NCBI GenBank assembly: GCA_012730045.1
Contig: JAAYBR010000127.1
Location: 1-41,442 of the forward strand
DNA from: Candidatus Hydrogenedentota bacterium
GTDB lineage: Bacteria > Hydrogenedentota > Hydrogenedentia > Hydrogenedentales > CAITNO01
Length of the DNA stretch: 41,442 nt
Direction: 5' to 3'
Under the pieces are notes generated by a model that searched no databases, had not been told where the DNA came from, and saw only the letters and a list, made by a program, of their open reading frames with translations. Below, piece after piece: positions 16,026 to 23,578 of this stretch; position 1 is the first letter of the stretch, and each line of letters starts with the position of its first letter. A program made the translations under genes and the position numbers.

Positions 16026-18341
16026 GTGATCCGCACAGGCACATGGTTTCGGCTGTCCATTGTCTGCACCCTCTGCCTGTTTTTCGTGGCGTGCAAGCGC
16101 GAGGCGGTCCAGGTGTCTGTCGAGTATCTGGAGTTCGGGGAGACCTCCAACGGGCTGCGCTTTGAGCTCTGGAACGGCGAGGACGACCTCAAGAACATGA
16201 AGGTCACGCTGGAGGCCTCCGACGACTGGATCACTCTGGAGCCGTCGGAGGTGGAAAGCGCCGCGCCCCAGTCCACGGACGGGGGCCAGAAGGCCACGCT
16301 TCTCGACAAGAAGAGCATTGTGGTGACCGCCGACCGGACCAGGCTGAAGGGGGGGCGCGCCGAGGGGCGCATCACCGTCAAGGGCGCCAGGGTGAACACC
16401 GTGGAAATCCCCGTCTACATCTCCCCGCCCTATGAGGCCGTGGGCGTGTCCACCGGGGCCCTGGATTTCGGCGCGGACGACACGGTGCTGTCCCTGGAGG
16501 CCTGGAACACCAGCGAGGTCACGACCTCGCCGATGTTCACGGTCACGCCGACTGTCACCTGGATCCGGACCAGCCGCGCCTTCTTCTACAGTTCGGGCGC
16601 GGAGGACCGCCGGCTGATCTCCGTCTCCGTGGAGCGGGAACTCATACCCACCCCGGGGCCGCACAGCGCGGAGCTGGTCTTTTCCAGCGACGGGTTCGCC
16701 GACAAGAGGGTGCCCGTCACCGTCTTCAAGAAGTATGCCGCCATCACCGCCTCCAGTTCGGAGGTTGATTTCGGGCGGGATTATGCGCCCCGCACGGTCG
16801 AGGTGTGGAACTCCGCGGACGGGACGGCCGGTTTCCCGGTCTCCACTGTCGCCGGGGCCGCCTGGTTGCGGGTGACGCCCGGCACCATGACGCTTTCGCC
16901 CCCCGCGGAGGGGGTTCCCGTGAAGACGCCCCTGCTCATCACGCTGGACCGGGCCGCCCTGCCCGAGGGGGACCACGAGAGTTTCGTGGACATCGTGCCC
17001 GACCGCCCAGACCTCTCCGTCTTCCGCATCGCCGTGCGGGCGGTGCAGGATGAGACGACCATGGGCGCGGCGATACACTTCGAGAATGTCCAGGAGCGCT
17101 ATTCAGCACCGTACCTGCTGGATTTTGTCTTCAATGTGGCGGACGCCGCCGGGCTGCCCGTGGTCGCGGAGCCGGCCCAGTTCTCCGCAGAGGTCTTCGA
17201 AGGCGCGGAGCCGGGGCCGCCGGAGGTGGCGCCCCTGCTGCGGCGGGCCGCCGCGCGCCAGCTCCGGTGCGAGATGGTCCTCGACTACTCCCTGTCCATG
17301 CAGGAGTCGCCCGGCGCCGTCGCGGCCATGGAGGCGGCCGCCTCGGAGGTTTTCCTGAACGCCCTGACCCCCGAGGCCCTGGTGGGCGTCACCGCCTTCT
17401 GCCGCGACGACGAGGACGCCGCGCGGATCGCCGGTTTCACCACTGACCGGGATTTCCTGCGCGCCCGCATCGCCGCCATCCAGGGGGGGCATGTGGCGGG
17501 GTTCGCCTCCGGGCCGCGCCTGTACGACGCGGTTTACGGCGCCATCCAGGGGTTCGGCGAGGAGGATGCGGCGGGCGAGGAGCGCTATGTCGTGCTGTTC
17601 TCCCGGGGGCAGGACACCTCCAGCCTGCGCCGTCTGGGCGAGGTGGTCTCCTTTGCCGTCAAGCGCGGCGTGAAGATCATGGCCCTGGGATTTGGGGAAG
17701 TCTCCGACTACACCCGGCTGGACAATCTTGCCCTGCGCACCGGCGGGCGGCGGTTCACCGCCGAGGATTCCGGCGCCGTCGCGGGCGCGTTTGAGGAGAT
17801 CATCCAGCGCCTGGAGGGCCGCTACATCCTGCGCTGGGCCACCCTGCGCCGGGACGACCGGGCCTTCCTCCCCAGATTCTCCCTGTCCCTCGGGGAGCAG
17901 GGCGCCCTGTACACCGCAAAGGCATTCTTCAAGCCCTCGGACCACGCGGGGGAGGTGCGGCGCGGAGCGTTGCGGCTGGTGCCCAGCGGCGCCGGCACGA
18001 CCGCCGCGCTGGTCTTCCGCGCCGACTACATGCCCCGGCTCATCCCTTGGGTCCGCATGTATGTCGCCACCACGCTCCCGTTTACGGTGTCCATTGTCGG
18101 CGCCGCCGACGGCGGCGTGCTGGACGGATGGACGCTGACCCGGGAACCGGATTTCGAGCCCGGCGGATGGTGGATCACCGTGCAAAGCCCCGGTCCCGCC
18201 GCTGCCTTCTCTGATTTCGGCCCCCTTCTCCGGCTGGACTATCCGGACGTCCCCGATGAGACCACCCCGCTCATTGAGAATCTCTGGATTGACAACGACT
18301 ATGTCGGCGGGCAGTACCTGGAAGTGGTGAACTTCGACTAG
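16026..18341 (+). CDS. Lipoprotein with three BACON-like repeats and a von Willebrand A domain
   Basis: The 771-residue product begins with a lipoprotein signal (CTLCLFFVAC, lipidated at C23). Three beta-sandwich repeats of about 100 residues each open with L/V-x-FG: YLEFG near 34, ALDFG near 146, EVDFG near 246, each with a W-I/L-x-W-type core (DDWITLEP, VTWIRTS, AAWLRVTP), as in BACON carbohydrate- or mucin-associated domains. A vWA domain follows with MIDAS motif DYSLS (420-424), then a beta-rich C-terminus. GTG at 16026 has TGGAGG six bases upstream. It is probably a surface or periplasmic adhesion/binding protein; the ligand is unknown. BACON assignment is by eye. Confidence 0.78.
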   Translation: MIRTGTWFRLSIVCTLCLFFVACKREAVQVSVEYLEFGETSNGLRFELWNGEDDLKNMKVTLEASDDWITLEPSEVESAAPQSTDGGQKATLLDKKSIVVTADRTRLKGGRAEGRITVKGARVNTVEIPVYISPPYEAVGVSTGALDFGADDTVLSLEAWNTSEVTTSPMFTVTPTVTWIRTSRAFFYSSGAEDRRLISVSVERELIPTPGPHSAELVFSSDGFADKRVPVTVFKKYAAITASSSEVDFGRDYAPRTVEVWNSADGTAGFPVSTVAGAAWLRVTPGTMTLSPPAEGVPVKTPLLITLDRAALPEGDHESFVDIVPDRPDLSVFRIAVRAVQDETTMGAAIHFENVQERYSAPYLLDFVFNVADAAGLPVVAEPAQFSAEVFEGAEPGPPEVAPLLRRAAARQLRCEMVLDYSLSMQESPGAVAAMEAAASEVFLNALTPEALVGVTAFCRDDEDAARIAGFTTDRDFLRARIAAIQGGHVAGFASGPRLYDAVYGAIQGFGEEDAAGEERYVVLFSRGQDTSSLRRLGEVVSFAVKRGVKIMALGFGEVSDYTRLDNLALRTGGRRFTAEDSGAVAGAFEEIIQRLEGRYILRWATLRRDDRAFLPRFSLSLGEQGALYTAKAFFKPSDHAGEVRRGALRLVPSGAGTTAALVFRADYMPRLIPWVRMYVATTLPFTVSIVGAADGGVLDGWTLTREPDFEPGGWWITVQSPGPAAAFSDFGPLLRLDYPDVPDETTPLIENLWIDNDYVGGQYLEVVNFD

Positions 18342-18395
18342 GCGCGGGCGGCGCCCGTCGCGGCGTCCGGCCCCGTCCTGAAAAAGGAGACAGCC

Positions 18396-18917
18396 ATGAC
18401 ACCAAGGAAGGCGGCGGGTATTGCGGCGCTGTCGGCCACATTGCTGGTTGCGGGATGCTCCTGGCTGGGGGGCGGGCCCCCGTTCGACGTGACCGGCGCC
18501 TACCGGGGCGTCTGGTCGGGCACCCTGCTCAGCGACGGCAGGCCCCGCACTTGCAGCATGTCCCTCTCCCTGGAGCATGACGGGGACTATTCCCTCCTCC
18601 AGGGCTATGTCCTCGAGGGCACGGCCACGGTGTACTTCACCTGCCCGTCCCTTTTTGACGACATTGCCGACGACGGCCTGCCGACCCGCCTCAGCACGGA
18701 GGTCACCGGATACGTCACCCGCTCCGGAAGGATCACCCTGGTCAGCGCGGAAACGGACAGCGACACCACCCTGGCCATCAGCATCCAGGGCACGGGGTCG
18801 GACACCAACGATAATGGGGACATGGACGCCCTCGACGGTTCCTGGAGCCTTGCCGTCAAAGTCCCCGACCACGACCAGTTCTCCCTCAAAGGCACCGTCG
18901 AGGCCAAGAGAAACTGA
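18396..18917 (+). CDS. Small hypothetical lipoprotein
   Basis: The 173-residue product has a lipoprotein signal (SATLLVAGC, lipidated at C21). The mature part is short beta strands starting DVTGAYRGVWSGTL and closing GSWSLAVKVPDHDQFSLKGTVEA, suggesting a small barrel-like fold of the kind in many outer-membrane lipoproteins; I do not recognise the family. An acidic DTNDNGDMDALDG stretch could bind calcium. AAAAAGGAG precedes the ATG. It follows the BACON-vWA gene by 54 bases and may be co-expressed with it. Confidence 0.75.
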   Translation: MTPRKAAGIAALSATLLVAGCSWLGGGPPFDVTGAYRGVWSGTLLSDGRPRTCSMSLSLEHDGDYSLLQGYVLEGTATVYFTCPSLFDDIADDGLPTRLSTEVTGYVTRSGRITLVSAETDSDTTLAISIQGTGSDTNDNGDMDALDGSWSLAVKVPDHDQFSLKGTVEAKRN

Positions 18918-18971
18918 GCCCCGGCAAACGGGCGCAGTGCCCGGCCTGCCGGTTTCAGTCTGCGGCGGCAG

Positions 18972-19003
18972 TGGACGGCGTGGACAGGCTGGACGGAGTG
19001 GAC
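18972..19003 (+). repeat. Nine-base periodic TGGAC array
   Basis: TGGAC recurs at 18972, 18981, 18990 and 18999, an exact 9-base period. The reverse complement of the same theme (GTCCAT every 9 bases) occurs at 36664-36696. No start codon with a ribosome site places it in a gene. Confidence 0.65.
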
Positions 19004-19073
19004 CCCGCAGACGTCATGCGCGCGCCGCGCACCTTGGAGAGCGGCAGCGTGTTGGGCGGGGCTTGGCCGGTGT

Positions 19074-19130
19074 GCCGCCGCCGTCCCGGCGGCCTTGTCT
19101 TTGGGCCCCGCGCTGGTTGGCGGCCGGGGA
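19074..19130 (+). repeat. Decayed copy of the four-way-junction repeat (right half)
   Basis: The segment shares GCCGCCGTCCCGGC plus GGCCTTGTCTT with the units at 8947-9297, then a similar GCGC...GGCGG spacer. The left half upstream (about 19030-19073) is no longer clearly alignable. The rest of the 457-base gene-free stretch 18918-19374 holds this remnant, the 9-base array before it and the palindrome after it; 19199-19374 shows nothing else I can name. Confidence 0.75.
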
Positions 19131-19136
19131 CAATTA

Positions 19137-19198
19137 ACATGGATGGACAGGATGCACAGGATTTTCTTCCTTATCCTGTCCATCCTGTCCATCCATGT
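19137..19198 (+). repeat. Palindromic element, copy 2
   Basis: Two 26-base arms (19137-19162 and 19173-19198) are complementary with one mismatch around a ten-base loop TTTCTTCCTT. It is the better-preserved relative of 9298-9360, and both copies lie next to four-way-element sequence with the same AATT(T/A)ACATGG junction. Confidence 0.9.
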
Positions 19199-19374
19199 GA
19201 ATGCCCCTCCCCATGCCCGGGGCATCCAGCCGGCCGCCGCCATTCCATGTTCCAGGAGTCTTCTGCCGCATGGCGCGGGGGGCCGGGAATCCTGTATGCT
19301 GGGGCGGCTTTGCGCATTTCATTCTTCCCTGTCCGCCCGTTTTTCGGGCACCGCGTTGTTGGAAAGTGGCCTTC

Positions 19375-22300
19375 ATGGACATGTCTCTGAGTGGTTTGGA
19401 TCACAGCCCCCTGGCACCCCTGGGGTTTTTCGTTTCCGGGGATTCCTGGCACCGTTACGGATTGGACGCCCTCGTGGAAGGGAGGGAGGGCGCGGTTTCC
19501 GGCCGCGTGGCGCTGGCGCGCGCGCTGGCCGCGCGCATGAACGACGCCCGCGACCCCGCCCGTCCAGACATCCCGCACGCCCGCGCAGGGGAACTCCTCG
19601 CCCTAGAGTTGCTCACACGCATCCTCCGCCATGTGGCCGGGCAGTATTTCCAAGTGTTCTTTCCCATGGCGCTGGAGAAGGGACTGGCGGAGACGGCCCG
19701 CGCCGCGGGCCCGGATGCCGTGGACGAGACCCTGCCCGCGCTGGCGGGGCATTTCCCCCCGGCCGCCGTGCGGTTGGGCCGGGTTTCGGCGCGTGACTGG
19801 CTGCGGCTGGAGGAGGAAGGCCGTACGGGCCGGGAGACCGCCGCCGTCGAGGCGCTGCTGCTCCAGGTGACGGATGAGAACCCCGCCGCGGCCGCCTACC
19901 GCGCGCTGCACGACACCCGGCCCCTGCGCGCGCATTCGCCCTTCCCGCGCTACATTCACGCGATGGATTCCTGGCTGCTGGACCAGCCGCCCTGCCCCAC
20001 CACGGGACTGTCCCTGCCGGACACCCTGCGCGCGCCCCTGCGCGCGTGTCCGGACTCGCTGGAGGGACAGATCGCCTTCGTGCTGGAACGCTGGGGCGCC
20101 TGGCTGCCCCAGGTCTTCTTGGCGGAACTGCTGACGGCCCGGGGGGTGCTCCGCGAGGAGACGGCCCTGCGGGGTTTCGGCCCGGGGCCGAGCGAGGCCC
20201 TGACGTTCCGCCCGCGCGGCGGCGATGATGGGGCCGCCTATCCGGAGCCCGAGGCCTTCAGTCCGGACATGGACTGGATGCCCAATGTGGTGCTCATGGC
20301 GAAGTCGGTCTATGTCTGGCTGGACCAGCTCTCCAAGAAGCACGGCGTGCCCGTGCGCCGTCTCGACGAGATTCCGGAGCTGGAACTGGACCAGCTCGCG
20401 GGCTGGGGGTTCAACGCCCTGTGGCTCATCGGCCTGTGGGAGCGGTCGTCCGTGTCGCGGGACATCAAACGCCGCATGGGCAACCCCGAGGCCGAGTCCT
20501 CCGCCTACTCCCTCTACGACTACCAGATCGCCGCCGACCTCGGCGGAGACGACGCCTATCATGCCCTCGCGGAACGGGCGTGGCGGCGCGGCATCCGGCT
20601 CGCGAGCGACATGGTGCCCAACCATGTCGGCATCTACTCGCGCTGGATCGTGGAGCATCCCGACTGGTTCATCCAGTCCCCCGAGCCGCCCTTCCCCAAC
20701 TACCGCTTCACCGGGCCGGACCTCTCGCCGGACGACCGGATCTGCCTCTATCTGGAGGACGGCTACTGGAACAGGACGGACGCCGCGGTGGTGTTCAAGT
20801 GGGTGTCCCGCATCACCGGGGAGACGCGGTACATCTACCACGGGAACGACGGCACGAGCATGCCCTGGAACGACACGGCGCAGCTCAACTTCATGCTGCC
20901 CGAGGTGCGCGAGGCCGTCACCCGGGTCATTCTCCACGTTGCCCGCAAGTCGCCCATCATCCGATTCGACGCCGCCATGACCCTCGCCAAGAAGCACTAC
21001 CAGCGGCTGTGGTTCCCCCGGCCCGGCGATGCCGGGGCGATTCCCTCGCGGGCCGAGCACTCCCTGACGCGGGAGCAGTTCGACACGGCCTTCCCGGAGG
21101 AGTTTTGGCGCCAGGTGGTGGACCGCGCGGCGGCGGAGGCCGAAAACACCCTCCTGCTCGCCGAGGCCTTCTGGCTCATGGAGGGCTACTTCGTCCGCAC
21201 CCTCGGCATGCACCGGGTCTACAACAGCGCCTTCATGAACATGCTCAAGATGGAGGACAACGGCAAATTCCGCCAGACCCTCAAGAATGTGCTGGAGTTC
21301 AGCCCGGAAATCCTCCAGCGCTTCGTCAATTTCATGAACAACCCCGACGAGGACACGGCGGTCGCCCAGTTCGGCAAGGGCGACAAGTATTTCGGCGTGG
21401 CGGTCATGCTGGCCACCATGCCCGGCCTTCCCATGTTCGGCCACGGCCAGATCGAGGGGCTCACCGAGAAATACGGCATGGAGTACCGCCGCGCCTACTG
21501 GGACGAATCCCCGGACCAGGACCTGGTTGTCCGGCATGAGCGCGAGGTCTTCCCCCTGCTCCGCCGCCGCCATCTGTTCAGCGGTGCGGAGCATTTCCGC
21601 ATCTACGACTTCACGACCCCGGAAGGCTGGGTGGACGAGAATGTTTTCGCCTATTCCAACCTGGATGGGGACGAGCGGGCCGTCGTGCTGTATAACAACG
21701 CCTATTCCTCCGCGCAGGGGGTCATCCACACCTCCTCCGCCGTGAATGAGGGGGCGGCGGACGCGCCCCAACTGCGCCGCTGGTCCCTCGGGGAGGCGCT
21801 CCGTCTCCCAGACTCGGACAATGCGTATGTCATCTTTCGGGACTCCCGCACCGGACGCGAGTACCTGCACCATGTGTCCTCTCTCCGGCGCGACGGGCTG
21901 CATGTCGAGTTGTCGGGCTATGAGCACCGCGTTTTGCTGGACTGGTTCTTCGTGGAGGACCACGACCTCTCCTGGGCGCGTCTGCATGAGCAGCTCCAGG
22001 GACGCGGGGTGCCCTCCGTGGGTGATGCCTGGGCGGAGCTGCGGCTTGCCGCCGTGCTGGTTCCGTTCCGCGACATGGTCTCGCCGGACACCTTTCACCG
22101 CCTGTGCGCGGAGCATTTTTCCAGGCCGGACCGCGAGGTGGTCGCCGGCAGGCTCGCCGCCTTTCTCGCGGCGGCGGCCGCCCAGCTCGGCGGTCAGGCG
22201 GTCTTTGACGACCTCGTGGAGAATGCCCTGGAAAAGGTGGACGCCCTGCGCCGGGGCGGTGTTGCGGTGACCGCCGGCCGGCTGTGTCCAGAGGCCGCCG

Positions 22301-22881
22301 CCTGGCTGGAAGACTGGGATATTCCCGGAGCGCCGCTGCATTTGGGCACTTGGCGGGTGTTTCTCGCCCTGTTCCTGCTGGAGCCCCTGGGTGGTGTGGC
22401 GGCCCGCGTCCTGCCGGATACCGGCATCCCGGAGGCGCCCCATGTCCTGGGCGGTCGGCTGGCCGGGGAGTGGTTCCTCGCGCGGAACCTGGCCAAGGCC
22501 TTCGAGTCCATGGATGGCGACGCCTGGCGTGCGGGGATGGATGCCCGGCTCACGCGCCTGCTTCTCCTCCACGCGCCCGCCCTGCGCACCCTGCCGGACG
22601 CCGTGTGGGGCCCCGTGCTGCACCCGCTGTTCAGCGATGTGGACGCGGCGGGCTTCCTGCTGCTCAACCGTTTTGCGGGCCGGCGGTACATCAACCGGGA
22701 GCAGCTGGCACGCATGGCCGGGGCCTTCTGTTTCCTGGAGGCGTTTGACGCGCTGTCCCCTGGGAAATACGGAAACGCCGCCGACCGGCTGTCGTCGTCG
22801 GCGGAGTGCATGGACGCCCTGCTGGAGGCGGCGGAAGACACCAACTACGACTTGGACTGGATGCTGGAAGCGCTCCGGTAG
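19375..22881 (+). CDS. Large GH13 alpha-amylase-family protein
   Basis: The product of 1168 residues is far longer than a typical amylase. About 300 N-terminal residues of unrecognised helical sequence precede the GH13 barrel, whose blocks are LDQLAGWGFNALWLIGLWERS, SDMVPNHVG (region I), IIRFDAAMTL (nucleophile D532), LLLAEAFWL (acid/base E597) and NNPDED near 655-660, where a canonical NHD is expected. About 400 C-terminal residues follow. There is no signal peptide, so it probably acts on alpha-glucans in the cytoplasm. The ATG at 19375 has GGAAAG eight bases upstream; an ATG two codons later is also possible. It is convergent with the pilin gene, seven bases away. Confidence 0.85.
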   Translation: MDMSLSGLDHSPLAPLGFFVSGDSWHRYGLDALVEGREGAVSGRVALARALAARMNDARDPARPDIPHARAGELLALELLTRILRHVAGQYFQVFFPMALEKGLAETARAAGPDAVDETLPALAGHFPPAAVRLGRVSARDWLRLEEEGRTGRETAAVEALLLQVTDENPAAAAYRALHDTRPLRAHSPFPRYIHAMDSWLLDQPPCPTTGLSLPDTLRAPLRACPDSLEGQIAFVLERWGAWLPQVFLAELLTARGVLREETALRGFGPGPSEALTFRPRGGDDGAAYPEPEAFSPDMDWMPNVVLMAKSVYVWLDQLSKKHGVPVRRLDEIPELELDQLAGWGFNALWLIGLWERSSVSRDIKRRMGNPEAESSAYSLYDYQIAADLGGDDAYHALAERAWRRGIRLASDMVPNHVGIYSRWIVEHPDWFIQSPEPPFPNYRFTGPDLSPDDRICLYLEDGYWNRTDAAVVFKWVSRITGETRYIYHGNDGTSMPWNDTAQLNFMLPEVREAVTRVILHVARKSPIIRFDAAMTLAKKHYQRLWFPRPGDAGAIPSRAEHSLTREQFDTAFPEEFWRQVVDRAAAEAENTLLLAEAFWLMEGYFVRTLGMHRVYNSAFMNMLKMEDNGKFRQTLKNVLEFSPEILQRFVNFMNNPDEDTAVAQFGKGDKYFGVAVMLATMPGLPMFGHGQIEGLTEKYGMEYRRAYWDESPDQDLVVRHEREVFPLLRRRHLFSGAEHFRIYDFTTPEGWVDENVFAYSNLDGDERAVVLYNNAYSSAQGVIHTSSAVNEGAADAPQLRRWSLGEALRLPDSDNAYVIFRDSRTGREYLHHVSSLRRDGLHVELSGYEHRVLLDWFFVEDHDLSWARLHEQLQGRGVPSVGDAWAELRLAAVLVPFRDMVSPDTFHRLCAEHFSRPDREVVAGRLAAFLAAAAAQLGGQAVFDDLVENALEKVDALRRGGVAVTAGRLCPEAAAWLEDWDIPGAPLHLGTWRVFLALFLLEPLGGVAARVLPDTGIPEAPHVLGGRLAGEWFLARNLAKAFESMDGDAWRAGMDARLTRLLLLHAPALRTLPDAVWGPVLHPLFSDVDAAGFLLLNRFAGRRYINREQLARMAGAFCFLEAFDALSPGKYGNAADRLSSSAECMDALLEAAEDTNYDLDWMLEALR

Positions 22882-22888
22882 GCCGGGC

Positions 22889-23329
22889 TCAGGTGACCGG
22901 GTCCGATATGGGCGGGCTGCCCACGTCCGCGTCCGCGCCCTGGTTTGCGCGGATGATCCCGCTGGAGTCCACAAAGAAACCCCGCACCCCCGTCACCCCG
23001 TAGGTGGTGGCGTTGGCGTGCGAGGTGTAGTTGGCCTCCTCCCCCTCCAACGTGAAACTGTACCCGCTGCGCTGGGTGGTCCCCCAGTCGCCGTTCAGGA
23101 AGGGGGGGGTTGCCGTGGTCAGCTCTTCAAACTCCGTGGCGTAGCGGCTGTTGGCGGAGAAGTATCCCCCCTGCGCGGAGACAACCGCCCGGAGATTGTA
23201 GATGGCCGACGCCTCGTTGGCCTGGATGCGCGACCGCATCAGGTTGGGAATGGCAATTGCCGCAATAATGGCGATGATCGCCACCACGATCATCAACTCG
23301 ATCAGCGTAAAACCGCGTTGCCTGCCCAT
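22889..23329 (-). CDS. Type IV pilin-like / pseudopilin protein
   Basis: The product of 146 residues has a class III signal with prepilin peptidase site RQRG-FTLIE, E at +5 and a long hydrophobic helix (LMIVVAIIAIIAAIAIPNL). The globular part ends with GVRGFFVDSSGIIRANQG, typical of type II secretion major-pseudopilin or pilin-like proteins. It would be processed by a prepilin peptidase and assembled into a pilus or pseudopilus; no assembly genes are in the window. I chose the ATG at 23329, just before the signal; an upstream GTG at 23362 would add 11 residues. A sigma-54-type site lies about 85 bases upstream. Confidence 0.9.
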   Translation of the reverse strand: MGRQRGFTLIELMIVVAIIAIIAAIAIPNLMRSRIQANEASAIYNLRAVVSAQGGYFSANSRYATEFEELTTATPPFLNGDWGTTQRSGYSFTLEGEEANYTSHANATTYGVTGVRGFFVDSSGIIRANQGADADVGSPPISDPVT

Positions 23330-23412
23330 TTGCCCAACACCCCATAATTGCAAGTAGGACACGATGTCCCATACTTCTCACAAGGCGCGCACATAACCTC
23401 GACGGTTGTGGG

Positions 23413-23428
23413 AGCATTATCCATGCCT
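23413..23428 (-). promoter_or_regulatory. Candidate sigma-54 promoter of the pilin gene
   Basis: On the minus strand AGGCATGGATAATGCT keeps the invariant GG-N10-GC spacing and most of the -24/-12 consensus. It lies about 85 bases upstream of the pilin ATG. Pilin genes of several phyla are sigma-54 dependent, which supports the reading. Confidence 0.5.
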
Positions 23429-23486
23429 GAAAACGCAAATGGTTGATAATAAAGATCTTGTGAATAGAGTGGCTGTGGAAGGAGGC

Positions 23487-23514
23487 AAAAAAAGGCCGTT
23501 TAGAACAACAGGCC
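23487..23514 (-). terminator. Terminator of the 29568-23579 minus-strand operon
   Basis: Reading on the minus strand, GGCC-(T)-GTT pairs with AAC-GGCC around a 6-base loop and is followed by seven T residues. It lies about 65 bases after the stop of the beta-helix/propeller gene. Confidence 0.65.
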
Positions 23515-23578
23515 GCGACTGGATGCGCCGCTTTTTGTCGGTGGGCTTCTTTGGGACGACTGTTATCAGCAGGCCGTC

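Noticed and set aside
8947-19198. Insertion sequence or prophage remnant
   Set aside because: No transposase, integrase or phage-like coding sequence is visible near the repeats; only short non-coding repeat families are supported.
19603-22974. Minus-strand open frame of about 1120 codons
   Set aside because: Antisense to the GH13 gene, with biased composition and no motif or ribosome site. It is an artefact of high third-position GC.
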